NCBI GenBank assembly: GCA_965178635.1
Contig: CBCXVT010000034.1
Coordinates: 88,228 to 152,227 of the forward strand
Length of the DNA: 64,000 nucleotides
Reading direction: 5' to 3'
Source: GCA-2733415 sp965178635
GTDB lineage: Bacteria > Bacteroidota > Bacteroidia > Flavobacteriales > Flavobacteriaceae
Under the pieces are notes generated by a model. The model saw only the letters and a list, made by a program, of their open reading frames with translations, was not told where the DNA came from and ran no database searches. Below are positions 17,324-26,899 of the stretch, piece by piece; positions within the stretch are counted from its first letter, which is position 1; every line of letters begins with the position of its first letter. The translations under genes and the position numbers were made by a program.

Positions 17324-18538
17324 TTACTTTTTCTTATATCTTAATTTTCCAATTTCTATTCCGATAGCTGTTCGAGCTAAAATAGTAAAGACGAATGCTC
17401 CCATAGCCCAAATACCCAGAGTCACTCCTATTTCTATTCCAGTAGGTGTATATTCAGCTATTTTACCATAAGCACCTGGTATAAATCCTGGAACAATCAA
17501 TCCAAAACCTTTTTCAATCCATATTGCCACAAACAAAATGAAGCAAGCGAAAAATAAGATTTTAAAATTATTTCTTAATTTATGAAATGTCAATAAAACT
17601 GTAGCCAATACATTCAATGGTATGGCTGTCCATATCCAAGGCATTAAAGCATTTTTACCATGTAATCCGAAGAATAAATAATATGCACTTTCACTATGGT
17701 GTGTAGGTGCGTAAAACTCTTTAAACAATTCAGAAACTAACATAATTAAGTTTATTTGAGCAGCAACAGTAACTACCATTGCAATTTTCTTAATTGTTTT
17801 ATCTTCTATTTTAAAAGGTGTATGTGTTCTAATTATCGCTAATACTAAAATTATCAACGCTGGTCCTGCAGCAAAAGCAGAAGCTAAAAATCGTGGTCCT
17901 AACAAGGCGTTATTCCAAAAAGGCTTTGCTTGTAATCCTTGATATAAAAATGCTGTTACTAAGTGTATTCCTACAGCCCAAAATACAGATAAAAATGCAC
18001 CAGGAATATACACTTTTGATTTCGCTTCTTTTCCTTGATAATGCCTGAATAAAATATACATTGGAATAGTTATATTTATTAACAAATATCCATTCAACGC
18101 AATAACATCCCAAGTTAACATAGAGTTAGGAAAGTTAAACACCCCTATACCAGGCAACATATGCCAAAGTACAGATGGTCCTCCCATATCTGCCACTACA
18201 AAAGCCAAACACATAATTAATGCAGCAACAGCTAATCCTTCTCCAATAAGAACAGCTTGCTTAAAATCAATATCTTTTAAAACATATGTAGGCATTACAA
18301 GCATTACAGCAGCAGCAGCAACACCAACCAAAAAAGTGAAGTTTGAGATGTATAATCCCCAACTCACACGGTCTGTCATTCCTGTCACACTTAATCCTTC
18401 TTCTATTTGTATTGAATAGCAATACATACCTACTAACATGATAAAAGTTAGCACAGCCATCCATATATGATATTTTCTTGAGCCATGAGTTATGGCGTCA
18501 AGACTATCTTTTATTAAACTTCCAAAAACTTTAAACAT
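17324..18538 (-). CDS. NrfD/PsrC-type quinol-oxidising membrane subunit of the Nap system
   Basis: 404 residues, about ten membrane helices, of the NrfD/PsrC/ActC superfamily (polysulphide reductase NrfD-like). Such subunits take electrons from menaquinol and pass them to a periplasmic Fe-S partner; that partner is the next gene upstream in the operon. No NapC or NapGH gene is found, so this subunit is probably the quinol dehydrogenase for nitrate reduction. It is the last gene of the six-gene operon from napD. Confidence 0.85.
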   Translation of the reverse strand: MFKVFGSLIKDSLDAITHGSRKYHIWMAVLTFIMLVGMYCYSIQIEEGLSVTGMTDRVSWGLYISNFTFLVGVAAAAVMLVMPTYVLKDIDFKQAVLIGEGLAVAALIMCLAFVVADMGGPSVLWHMLPGIGVFNFPNSMLTWDVIALNGYLLINITIPMYILFRHYQGKEAKSKVYIPGAFLSVFWAVGIHLVTAFLYQGLQAKPFWNNALLGPRFLASAFAAGPALIILVLAIIRTHTPFKIEDKTIKKIAMVVTVAAQINLIMLVSELFKEFYAPTHHSESAYYLFFGLHGKNALMPWIWTAIPLNVLATVLLTFHKLRNNFKILFFACFILFVAIWIEKGFGLIVPGFIPGAYGKIAEYTPTGIEIGVTLGIWAMGAFVFTILARTAIGIEIGKLRYKKK

Positions 18539-18569
18539 AGTTTATTTAAATATAAATTGATGTATTAAT

Positions 18570-19703
18570 TTAATCCATAAAGTACCAGAATTTAGGCTCA
18601 GTACCTAAATCTTCCTTTAATCTAAACACTTTTTTATTTTCTAATACCCAACGAATTGTGCTTTCAGGATCTAGTAAGTTTCCAAAGATTCTTGCTCCAG
18701 TTGGGCATGCCTCCACACAAGCTGGGTTTTTACCTTCTCTAGAACGTTGCACACAGAAAGTACATTTTTCCATGACCCCTTTTTTACGCATACGGTTTCC
18801 TAAATAATGTTGATTTTTATTCACTTCTTCTTCAGGAACTTCTGGTTTTTTCCAGTTAAATCGTCTTCCATCGTAAGGACATGCAGCCATACAGTAACGA
18901 CAACCAACACACCAGTCATAATCAACGACAACCAAACCATCTTCTTCTTTCCAAGTTGCTTGTACCGGACACACCTCTACACATGGTGGATTATCACAAT
19001 GAAAACATTGAGTTCCCATATAAAAGTGACCTTCTGCCGGAACTTCATGGTAATAATTATCATCTGCCTCATTAAAATTAAAACCTTTACCGTCTTTCAT
19101 TTCATGAATACGAATGTATTGCATTTGTGAATCTCTATCTTGGTTATTCTCCTCAACACATGCATTCACACAGTCCATATAACCTTGACATTTAGAAATA
19201 TTGAAAGCATACCCAAAAAGAACATCTTCTTCTGCATTTTTAGAAGACATGCTAATATTTTTACCTGTTCGTAGTTGGTATGAACGTACCAATCTATCTA
19301 CAGTAGCACTTTTCTCATCATCTGTCATCAGTTTATAGTTTCCTTTAAACTGTTCTTCCCAATCAATTTGTGCTTTTTCTTTTGAGTCATCACTAGACAC
19401 AACACTTGTACAAGATGATACAGCTCCTGCTCCAATTAATAAGCTTGCTGTTAATTTCTTAAACGCAGATCTACGATCCATTTTTACATCAAAAACTTGC
19501 TCAAATCCATCTTTATGACGCTCTTCACCAATAGAAGCATTTACAGCATTTTTAAAGAACTCCTGTTCATTTAATTCTTCTTTTGGTTGTTCAGAATTAC
19601 ATCCTCCAGATGTTTTTCCACAACCACAAGAGCCTGAAGTTGATTGTTGTTTATGCTTACTATTAAGGTTTAGAGTAAACCATTTTTTACTGTTACTACT
19701 CAT
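18570..19703 (-). CDS. Periplasmic four-cluster ferredoxin subunit (NrfC/PsrB-like)
   Basis: 377 residues. A Cys-rich start (CGCGKTSGGC) and a twin-Arg-like stretch MDRRSAFKKLTASLL with a lipobox-like SSC precede the ferredoxin domain (about residues 165-360). The Cys groups are CQGYMDCVNAC, CFHCDNPPCVEVCP, CVGCRYCMAACP and CTFCVQRSREGKNPACVEACP, enough for four 4Fe-4S clusters. It should carry electrons from the NrfD-like subunit to the cytochromes and NapA. The internal position of the signal-like segment (about residue 73) is odd but occurs in this type. Confidence 0.88.
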   Translation of the reverse strand: MSSNSKKWFTLNLNSKHKQQSTSGSCGCGKTSGGCNSEQPKEELNEQEFFKNAVNASIGEERHKDGFEQVFDVKMDRRSAFKKLTASLLIGAGAVSSCTSVVSSDDSKEKAQIDWEEQFKGNYKLMTDDEKSATVDRLVRSYQLRTGKNISMSSKNAEEDVLFGYAFNISKCQGYMDCVNACVEENNQDRDSQMQYIRIHEMKDGKGFNFNEADDNYYHEVPAEGHFYMGTQCFHCDNPPCVEVCPVQATWKEEDGLVVVDYDWCVGCRYCMAACPYDGRRFNWKKPEVPEEEVNKNQHYLGNRMRKKGVMEKCTFCVQRSREGKNPACVEACPTGARIFGNLLDPESTIRWVLENKKVFRLKEDLGTEPKFWYFMD

Positions 19704-19733
19704 ATATTGTGAATTTTCACCTTTGACAGGTGT

Positions 19734-20357
19734 CTATTGTCTTTCTTTTACTTTTTGGGTGTTATATCTTACTGGCCATTTTGAGGCAATATGGGGTTTA
19801 TGAGGATTATGACAATTTACACATGTCATTGATGCCCTTGGTGGCGCCCAACTTCCAATACGTTTACCATGCGCACCACCTTTCCAATCTTCAAATTGTT
19901 TAGTATGGCATTGATTACATAGATTATAACTTTTGTTGAAATCTATTTTATTATTTGTTAAACTTTTTAAGTTATCCATATCATCACCATTATGACACGT
20001 CAAGCAATTCATTGTATTTTCATTAGCATGAACTAAATTAATATCCCAATGTGCTCTTTTACCAGTATTGTTTTGTTGTAATTCACTTAACGATTTTGAA
20101 TGACACTCAGTACAAGCGTATGACTTAATTTGACTTTTTCGCTCAGGTATTAAAAATGTATGTTCACCTTCAGTAATTTCAATTGTTTTTACATGGTCTA
20201 TATATTTATCAGAAGTAATAGTTGTTCCATGATAATCTCTACTTTTTGCTTCAATCTTATCAATTACACCGTGATACTCTTCTTCATGATGCTTACATGA
20301 AGTAAGCGTTAACATTAAAAAAAGTATATATATTGATATGTTTATTTTCTTATACAT
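19734..20357 (-). CDS. Tetraheme cytochrome c lipoprotein of the nap operon
   Basis: 207 residues. The lipoprotein signal ends at LTLTSC (Cys about 21). Four CxxCH motifs follow: CTECH, CLTCH, CNQCH and CVNCH. It resembles NapC/NrfB-like or cytochrome c3-type carriers in heme count but has no membrane helix other than the signal. It probably relays electrons between the Fe-S subunit and NapB/NapA at the periplasmic face or outer membrane. It lies 11 nt after napB in the operon. Confidence 0.85.
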   Translation of the reverse strand: MYKKINISIYILFLMLTLTSCKHHEEEYHGVIDKIEAKSRDYHGTTITSDKYIDHVKTIEITEGEHTFLIPERKSQIKSYACTECHSKSLSELQQNNTGKRAHWDINLVHANENTMNCLTCHNGDDMDNLKSLTNNKIDFNKSYNLCNQCHTKQFEDWKGGAHGKRIGSWAPPRASMTCVNCHNPHKPHIASKWPVRYNTQKVKERQ

Positions 20358-20368
20358 ATTTTATAATC

Positions 20369-21050
20369 TTATTTAGCTCTTTTAAACACTCCTATATCTG
20401 TAGTTTCCTTATTATTAAGAACATGACATTGCCTACAGTTTATACGCTCTGGATGTGACACTCTAATCTCTTTTGGAGCACTTGGCCCAGCGTGACAAGA
20501 TAAGCAGTTTTCATGTAATTGTATTTGATGTGGTATAACAGGTGGGCTTCCATTTAAAGCGTTATTAACTCCAGTTTTTGGAGCAATAACTTCATTATAT
20601 GTAAATCCTTTAAATAAACCATCTGTTTTTTCTACTACATGACACTGTCTACAGTTTACCAATTCAGGATGTGGCGTTACAGGAGCATATGCATTAAAAC
20701 TTTTCTGTAAACCCACCATTATGATGACATTTTAAACAACTGTTTTCTCCCATATTTCGTTCATCCTTTACAGGATGCGGAATACTTGGCGGGGCTCCGT
20801 GATAGGCTCTATTATCATAATAAGTATTTAATGTCCTTTGATGATTTTCATCAACTGGCATTTTTGCATACTCCAATGCATATTCAGATCGTTGAAACAC
20901 ACCTTTCTCTGAAGGAATCAGAGAAATCGAGCTCGTTTTTTCCGTAGATATATACGCTTCTTCTAAACCAGATTTGTAACTAAAGTTCCAAATAGCGATA
21001 AAAGCTGCGAATAAAATAACGAATAATGATATAATTCCTAGTCTTTTCAT
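20369..21050 (-). pseudogene. napB: Nitrate reductase cytochrome NapB, tetraheme by duplication, frameshifted
   Basis: An N-terminal signal anchor is followed by two similar units, each with PPxIPH, a CLxCH and an NCRQCHV motif: CLKCH + CRQCH and CLSCH + CRQCH. Ordinary NapB has one such diheme unit, so this looks like an internal duplication. The frame breaks at about 20698-20701, where a run of four T (coding strand) follows GAAAAG. Removing one T restores ...GGFTEKFNAYAP... and a 226-residue protein. Either a sequence error or a real mutation; as written the product ends after the first heme. Electron donor to NapA. Confidence 0.85.
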
Positions 21051-21053
21051 GAA

Positions 21054-23381
21054 TTAAGCCTTTTCTACTTTAACAGCACATTTTTTATAATCCGGTTCTT
21101 TTGAAATTGGACAAAAAGCATCTAACGTAACATCGTTAATTAACATGTTTTCATCAAAAAACGGAACAAAAACTTGCCCTTTAGTTGGCAAACCTCTTTC
21201 ATTTATAGAAGCTGGCAATACACAAGAACCCCTTCGTGATGTTACTTTTATTTTTTCTCCATTTCTAATTCCTAACGCTTTTGCATCTGCTGGATGAAAT
21301 TCAGCATAGGCATGTGGCATTGCTTTGTGTAGTACAGGTATTCTACGAGTCATAGATCCTGTATGCCAATGTTCTATTACACGACCAGTATTTAACCAAA
21401 ATGGGTATTCCTTATCCGGAACTTCTGGTGCTGGTTCATATGGACGTTGCCAAATAACAGCTTTTCCATCAGGCTTCCCATAAAAATGAAACTCTTCATC
21501 ATTTGAACAAGCAGGGTCATATTTAGAGTTAAAACGCCATTGCGTAGATTTACCGTCAACATAAGGCCATATTGCTCCAGATTGTTTCTTTAATACTTCT
21601 AACGGTGCCATTTCATGCTTCTTACCTGCATGAAATTGACGATATTCATTATAAATTTCTTCAACGTGGTTTTCTTCTGAATAAGGGAATAAATCTCCAT
21701 ACCCCATACGTTTAGCCACTTCAATTGTCATCCAAGCATCAGGAGTGGTTTCCCCAGGTCCTTCCACCATTTTATCCCAATGTTGAGTTCTTCTTTCTGA
21801 GTTACCATACAATCCTGATTTTTCAATATGCCATGATGCTGGTAAAATCACATCTGCTACATCAGAAGTTGGGGTTGGAAACACATCAGAAACTACAACA
21901 AAACAAGATTCTTTTTCCATTCCTGGACGGAATCTACTCGTTCTAGGCAATGATACTAATGGGTTCACAACTTGAGTCCATATAAACTTAATATCCCCCC
22001 TATCAACTGCTCTAAACATTTCAGTAGCATGATATGTTGGTTTTGAAGGAATTCTTTCCACAGGAACTTTCCAAATTTTTGCAGCCTTAGCCCTATGTTT
22101 AGGATTCATTACTACACCTTTTGGTAATTTATGTGTAAATGTTCCTACTTCACGAGCTGTCCCGCATGCAGATGGTTGTCCTGTTAAAGAAAATGGTCCA
22201 TTACCTGGTTGAGAAATTTTACCAGTTAACAAGTGTATGTTATAAATAATATTATTCATCCATGTACCTCTTGTATGTTGGTTAACCCCCATACACCATA
22301 GAGACATTACTTTTTTATTTGGATCACCAAAAATTGAAGCCAAATACTTAATATCTTTTACAGATACTTTAGAATATTTTGCGACTTTTTCTGGAGTATA
22401 ATCTTCCAAAAAGGCCTTGTATTCTTCGAAATTTATTTTTTCAGGCTTGTCTTTAAATTTGTATCTATCTTCAAGACCATAACCCATATTAGTAAGCCCC
22501 TTACTAAAGTTACAGTATTTCTCGACAAAAGACTTATTAACCCAACCATTATTAATTATCTCATAACATATAGCATTTCCTACAGCTAAATCAGTTTGAG
22601 GTTCAAATAAAATTGATCTATTTGAAGCCATACTTGAACGAGTTGTCCTTGTTGCAAAATCAATAATCTTAGCTCCTCTATTATTTTTTTGTTCTAACAT
22701 TCTTGAGAATAATACTGGATGCATTTCTGCCATATTATTCCCCCATGTTACATAGTAGTCTGCATGGTCAAAATCCTCATAACATCCCATTGGTTCATCT
22801 GCCCCAAAAGTAGTTAAGAACCCTGCAACTGCACTAGCCATGCATAAACGAGCATTACAATCTAAATTATTTGTACCAATGGCACCTTTCATAAATTTAG
22901 AAGCTACATAACCTTCAGGAATTGTTGATTGCCCTGAAGTATACATTGCTACCGAATCTTTACCATGTTTTTCAATGGTTTCTTTCATTTTATTTGCAAC
23001 TAAATCTAAAGCTTCATTTATTGGAGTTTTGACATATGTTCCATTCTTTTTAACCAAAGCGTGCGTTAATCTATCACTAGATTGAATACACATAGTTTGG
23101 TGGTATCCTTTTACACAAAGAAGTCCTTTATTTACAGAAGAGTTAGGGTCACCTTTTACAGCAACAGCCTTTCCGTTTTCAACCCCAACTAAAATACCAC
23201 ACCCAACACCGCAAAAACGACAAGGTGATTTTTTCCAATCTAGATCACCTCCTTTCGGTAGATTCTTTTCTTGTTCTTCAGCAAATATTATTCCTGGAAA
23301 CATAGTTGCCGCAGCAGTCATTGCTGATAGCACTGCCATTTTTTTAATAAAACTACGTCTATTACTTAAAGAAGTATACAT
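21054..23381 (-). CDS. napA: Periplasmic nitrate reductase catalytic subunit
   Basis: 775 residues, full length. A Tat signal SNRRSFIKKM opens the protein. The 4Fe-4S site is CRFCGVGC...LLCVKG (about residues 54-89) and the Mo ligand Cys is in LDCNARLCMASAV (about 174-186). The C-terminal molybdopterin dinucleotide-binding domain ends with the GTGSM-like NTGRVIEHWHTGSMTRR region, in pieces. It reduces nitrate to nitrite in the periplasm with bis-MGD. Flanked by napD (6 nt) and napB (3 nt), it needs the Moco genes encoded divergently. Confidence 0.96.
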   Translation of the reverse strand: MYTSLSNRRSFIKKMAVLSAMTAAATMFPGIIFAEEQEKNLPKGGDLDWKKSPCRFCGVGCGILVGVENGKAVAVKGDPNSSVNKGLLCVKGYHQTMCIQSSDRLTHALVKKNGTYVKTPINEALDLVANKMKETIEKHGKDSVAMYTSGQSTIPEGYVASKFMKGAIGTNNLDCNARLCMASAVAGFLTTFGADEPMGCYEDFDHADYYVTWGNNMAEMHPVLFSRMLEQKNNRGAKIIDFATRTTRSSMASNRSILFEPQTDLAVGNAICYEIINNGWVNKSFVEKYCNFSKGLTNMGYGLEDRYKFKDKPEKINFEEYKAFLEDYTPEKVAKYSKVSVKDIKYLASIFGDPNKKVMSLWCMGVNQHTRGTWMNNIIYNIHLLTGKISQPGNGPFSLTGQPSACGTAREVGTFTHKLPKGVVMNPKHRAKAAKIWKVPVERIPSKPTYHATEMFRAVDRGDIKFIWTQVVNPLVSLPRTSRFRPGMEKESCFVVVSDVFPTPTSDVADVILPASWHIEKSGLYGNSERRTQHWDKMVEGPGETTPDAWMTIEVAKRMGYGDLFPYSEENHVEEIYNEYRQFHAGKKHEMAPLEVLKKQSGAIWPYVDGKSTQWRFNSKYDPACSNDEEFHFYGKPDGKAVIWQRPYEPAPEVPDKEYPFWLNTGRVIEHWHTGSMTRRIPVLHKAMPHAYAEFHPADAKALGIRNGEKIKVTSRRGSCVLPASINERGLPTKGQVFVPFFDENMLINDVTLDAFCPISKEPDYKKCAVKVEKA

Positions 23382-23387
23382 ACAGTA

Positions 23388-23624
23388 TTAATTTTTAGGT
23401 GTATTAAATCCTGAAACCATTGCTAGTAATTTTAAACTCTCAATATTTTCAATTTTCATTTTTATTTTTTTTTCATCTTCATCTGTTTCCGTATCTGTAA
23501 CAACTACTAATATGTCTTTGTTTTCTGCAGGTATAACGTCACACTGATTTATCTCTTTCAATGCTTTTATCAGCTCCTCTTTTTTTCCTTCGTGTGGATG
23601 AGCTAAATAACTTATGATTGCCAT
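23388..23624 (-). CDS. napD: NapA-specific Tat chaperone NapD
   Basis: 78 residues, the usual NapD size. It begins MAIISYLAHPHEGKK and shows the ferredoxin-like fold pattern with VVVTDTETDE in the middle. NapD binds the Tat signal of NapA until the cofactor is inserted. It is the first gene of the nap operon, 6 nt before napA, and an Fnr-type box lies 56 nt upstream. Confidence 0.88.
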   Translation of the reverse strand: MAIISYLAHPHEGKKEELIKALKEINQCDVIPAENKDILVVVTDTETDEDEKKIKMKIENIESLKLLAMVSGFNTPKN

Positions 23625-23648
23625 ATATTACTGATTTTCTTGATACTG

Positions 23649-23691
23649 TAAATTACTCATTTTTTTCCTCAAAATTAGATGACATTTATCA
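23649..23691 (-). promoter_or_regulatory. Fnr-type box and promoter of the nap operon
   Basis: TGACATTTATCA at 23680-23691. A weak -7 element GTAATTTA (23656-23649, minus) ends 36.5 nt from the centre. Confidence 0.7.
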
Positions 23692-23729
23692 TATGTGTTT
23701 TATTTAAATTAGGTCTAAATAATTTAGCA

Positions 23730-23773
23730 TGATTTATATCATAAAACCAACAAGAATAATTGCGTTATATTTG
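23730..23773 (+). promoter_or_regulatory. Fnr-type box and promoter of the Moco operon
   Basis: TGATTTATATCA at 23730-23741, with a perfect -7 element TATATTTG (23766-23773) ending 37.5 nt from the centre. It lies 50 nt from the nap box, so the nap and Moco operons carry separate sites in one divergent region. Confidence 0.8.
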
Positions 23774-23818
23774 TAAATACATAACGGATTGAAAATCCTT
23801 TTAGAAAATCACATAACA

Positions 23819-24994
23819 ATGATAGGTGTAGAAACAGCGTTACAATTAGTTGAAAAAAACATACTTGAGCAAAAATATATCAGCGTAAAGTTAGATGCAT
23901 CACTAAATTGTGTGTTATCAAAAGACATTATTTCACCAATAAATATGCCTCCTTTTCAACAGTCTGCAATGGATGGTTATGCACTTAACTTATGTAATAC
24001 TTCTGTATATACTATTATTGATGAAGTAAAAGCAGGTGATGGACATAACCCCATATTAAAAAATGGTGAAGCAATACGCATTTTTACTGGCGCGCCAGTA
24101 CCTGAAACAGCAAATGCTGTTGTAATGCAAGAAAAAACAATCACAAAAAATGGTTCTCTAGAACTTCAAAATATTGTTGTAAAAAATGATAATATTCGTC
24201 CAAAAGGGGAACAAGTAAAAAAAGGAGGAATTGCTTTAAAAAAAGGAACCAAAATCACACCTGCAGCAATTGGCTTTTTAGCATCACTTGGAATTACTGA
24301 CGTTGATGTTTATAAGCAACCTAAAATATCACTTATAGTCACTGGTAATGAATTGACAATTCCTGGGCAACCATTAGAATACGGAAAAATATTTGAAAGT
24401 AACTCTATGATGTTAGCAGCAGCATTAAAAAACATAGGCTGCTCAAATATTAACATACAATACGTTAACGATGATTATTCAGCAACAAAAAAGTTATTAG
24501 ACAACTCTATAAATTCAAATGATATTGTCATAATTACAGGAGGTATCTCTGTAGGAGATTATGATTTTGTGGGTAAAGCTTTAAATGAACTCAAAGTAAA
24601 CGAGATATTTTATAAAGTAAAACAAAAACCAGGAAAACCACTATATTTTGGAAAAAAAGAAAATACTGCGATTTTTGCTTTACCTGGTAACCCTGCAGCT
24701 GCTTTAAGTTGCTTTTACATTTATGTATATCCTGCTTTACAGAAAATATCAGGACATGCAAAAATTCATCTTAAAGGTACAATAGCGAAATCCTTATCAA
24801 CTTTCGATAAAAAAGGGAATCGCGCTCAATTTTTAAAGGCTATTTTTTCTGATAATTCTGTTTCTATTTTGGAAGGACAAAGTTCAGCTATGCTTCAAAC
24901 TTTTGCTCTAGCAAATGCTCTAGTTTATTTACCAGAAGAACACAACAAAATAGAAGTTAATGACGATGTTCAAGTAATTCTTTTACCAAATTAA
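23819..24994 (+). CDS. moeA: Molybdopterin molybdotransferase MoeA
   Basis: 391 residues with the start at MIGVETALQLVEKN, the normal MoeA N-terminus; a TTG ten codons earlier is unlikely. Motifs include QSAMDGYAL, RIFTGAPVPE, RPKGEQ, TGGISVGDYDF and ALPGNPAAAL. It inserts molybdate into adenylated molybdopterin in the cytoplasm. It opens the Moco operon that runs to moaA and is divergent from nap, sharing the Fnr-controlled intergenic region. Confidence 0.95.
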   Translation: MIGVETALQLVEKNILEQKYISVKLDASLNCVLSKDIISPINMPPFQQSAMDGYALNLCNTSVYTIIDEVKAGDGHNPILKNGEAIRIFTGAPVPETANAVVMQEKTITKNGSLELQNIVVKNDNIRPKGEQVKKGGIALKKGTKITPAAIGFLASLGITDVDVYKQPKISLIVTGNELTIPGQPLEYGKIFESNSMMLAAALKNIGCSNINIQYVNDDYSATKKLLDNSINSNDIVIITGGISVGDYDFVGKALNELKVNEIFYKVKQKPGKPLYFGKKENTAIFALPGNPAAALSCFYIYVYPALQKISGHAKIHLKGTIAKSLSTFDKKGNRAQFLKAIFSDNSVSILEGQSSAMLQTFALANALVYLPEEHNKIEVNDDVQVILLPN

Positions 24995-25000
24995 TCAATA

Positions 25001-25340
25001 ATGAATTATAAAATTAAAAGTCGAATTTGGATTGAATTAGATGACAATGTGCTATTAGGCGAAGGAAGAGTTCGTTTACTTAAAGCTATTGAATCTACTG
25101 GTTCGTTATCTAAGGCGGCTAAAAATTTAAACATGTCATATAAAAAAGCTTGGACTTTAATTGATGCTGTAAACAAAAACCGCTAAACATCCTGTAGTCA
25201 CAACAAGTATTGGAGGAAAAAACGGTGGAGGCGCTCAATTAACAACATATGGTAAAACACTAATTACCGCCTTTGAAGACATCAACAATAATTGTTGGGA
25301 TTATTTAGACAAACAAATATACAAGATTGATAGTATATGA
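25001..25340 (+). pseudogene. ModE-N/LysR-type winged-helix DNA-binding protein, frameshifted
   Basis: Intended product is 112 residues: an N-terminal winged helix RVRLLKAIESTGSLSKAAK (about 23-41), with YKKAWTLIDAVN, and a short C-terminal part with GGKNGGGAQLT, as in the DNA-binding domain of ModE without the molybdate-binding domains. A run of five A at about 25173-25177 shifts the frame; removing one A joins the halves into VNKTAKHPVV. Position between moeA and the permease gene suggests control of Mo metabolism. As written, only the first 61 residues are made. Confidence 0.8.
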
Positions 25341-26081
25341 TCACTGAGCTTATAAACATATGGCCATTTTTAGCAATCTTACCGGTTGTGGCTTTTTTAT
25401 ACGCAAGTGTTGGACATGGTGGTGCAAGTGGCTATTTAGCATTAATGGCATTGTTTTCTTTTTCATCAGAAATAATGAAACCTACTGCCCTACTTTTAAA
25501 TTTATTTGTTGCTGCTATAGCTTTTTATCATTATTACAACCAAGGTTATTTTAACAAGAAATTATTTTTGTCTTTTGCAGCAGCATCAATACCAATGGCA
25601 TTTTTAGGTGGCTTAATAACTATTGACGCTTCTCTTTATAAAAAAGTATTAGGTGTTTTATTAATTTTTGCAATTCTGAAACTATTAAATGTTTTCGGGA
25701 AAGAGAACCAAAAAATAAAAACAAATTAAAATTTGGCAAGGAGTTATAGTTGGTGGTATTATTGGTTTTTTCTCTGGTTTAATAGGTATTGGTGGCGGTA
25801 TTATATTAAGCCCAATAATTTTATTACTTCACTGGGGAAAAATGAAAGAAGCCGCTGCTGTTTCTGCTTTGTTTATTTGGGTTAATTCTGCAGCAGGCTT
25901 GGCTGGTCAACTAAGCACAGGAGTAACTTTAACATCACAATCAATAATGTTGGTTGCAATTGCTTTAATTGGCGGGTTTTTTGGCGCTTATTTAGGAAGT
26001 CAAAAATTTAATAACAAGATTCTCAAAAACATGTTGGCATTTGTTTTAATTATAGCATCAGTAAAATTGATTTTAACTTAA
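25337..26081 (+). pseudogene. TauE/SafE family permease, frameshifted
   Basis: Intended length is 247 residues with about eight membrane helices and the two-fold repeat of TauE/SafE: VGHGGASGYLALMAL in the first half and GLIGIGGGIILSPIILL in the second. The frame breaks in a run of five A at 25717-25721; removing one A joins KIK to QIKIWQGV. Its ATG overlaps the stop of the winged-helix gene, and its stop overlaps the mobA start (TAATG). Its place within Moco genes hints at transport of a sulphur oxyanion or molybdate; that is a guess. Confidence 0.82.
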
Positions 26082-26665
26082 TGACACAAAAAAAGCACAT
26101 AACAGGTATTATTCTCGCTGGAGGAAAAAGCTCTCGAATGGGTACAGATAAAGGCTTTCTTTCTTTTAATGGAAAAACATTTATCCAACACAGCATAGAT
26201 GCATTAAGTCCGTTAGTAGATGATATTATTATTGTGAGTAATGATTATAAATATGATAGTTTCAACTTAAAACGAGTTGAAGATTTAATTAAAAACTCAG
26301 GGCCAATAGCTGGTATATATACCGGTTTATACCATTCAAAAACAAATAATAATATTGTTTTAAGCTGTGATATACCTATGATTGATCACATTGTTTTAGA
26401 AGAATTAATTCAACAAAACACAGCTGAGGTTGATGTCACTCTAATAGAAAGCAAAAATAAGCAAATGCCATTAATTGCACTCTATAAAAAAGATTGCATA
26501 CACAAATGCTTAGAACTGTTAAATACGGGAGAAAGACGATTGAAAGTATTAATTGAAAACCTAAAATCGAAGATAATATTATTAGAACAGCCTTTAGAAA
26601 AACACACCGCAAATATCAATACACAATTAGAACTAAATACATTAATCAATGAACTTGAACATTAA
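26081..26665 (+). CDS. mobA: Molybdenum cofactor guanylyltransferase MobA
   Basis: 194 residues. The nucleotide-binding motif GIILAGGKSSRMGTDKGFL (about 9-27) and later GPIAGIYTGL and SCDIPMI are typical. It attaches GMP to Mo-molybdopterin to make MGD, the cofactor form used by NapA. It overlaps the preceding permease stop and overlaps moaD by 17 nt, so it is clearly in the operon. Confidence 0.94.
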   Translation: MTQKKHITGIILAGGKSSRMGTDKGFLSFNGKTFIQHSIDALSPLVDDIIIVSNDYKYDSFNLKRVEDLIKNSGPIAGIYTGLYHSKTNNNIVLSCDIPMIDHIVLEELIQQNTAEVDVTLIESKNKQMPLIALYKKDCIHKCLELLNTGERRLKVLIENLKSKIILLEQPLEKHTANINTQLELNTLINELEH

Positions 26666-26882
26666 ATATTTTGGAATGCTCACCGAAGTTACTCAGTGTC
26701 AAGAAGAAACAATAGAGTTTACACAAACGACTGTTTCTGAGTTGCTGAATGCTCTTTTTAATAAATACCCAACTTTAAAAGAAAAAAACTTTCAAGTAGC
26801 ACAAAATCAGACATTAGTTACAACAGACGCTACAATTTCTAACCCTGAAATTGCTTTATTACCACCTTTTGCAGGAGGTTAA
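26649..26882 (+). CDS. moaD: Molybdopterin synthase small subunit MoaD
   Basis: 77 residues with a ubiquitin-like fold and the obligatory C-terminal Gly-Gly (PPFAGG). It carries the thiocarboxylate that supplies dithiolene sulphur. The start lies within the end of mobA (17-nt overlap); moaE follows after 17 nt. Confidence 0.92.
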   Translation: MNLNIKYFGMLTEVTQCQEETIEFTQTTVSELLNALFNKYPTLKEKNFQVAQNQTLVTTDATISNPEIALLPPFAGG

Positions 26883-26899
26883 TATCAAAATAAAAAAAT

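Noticed and set aside
20694..21050. A separate small monoheme cytochrome gene
   Set aside because: It is the first third of NapB, cut off by a single-base shift.
25716..25730. Programmed +1 frameshifting in the TauE permease and other broken genes
   Set aside because: The shifts occur at unrelated sequences in unrelated genes without common slippery motif or downstream structure; error or mutation is simpler.
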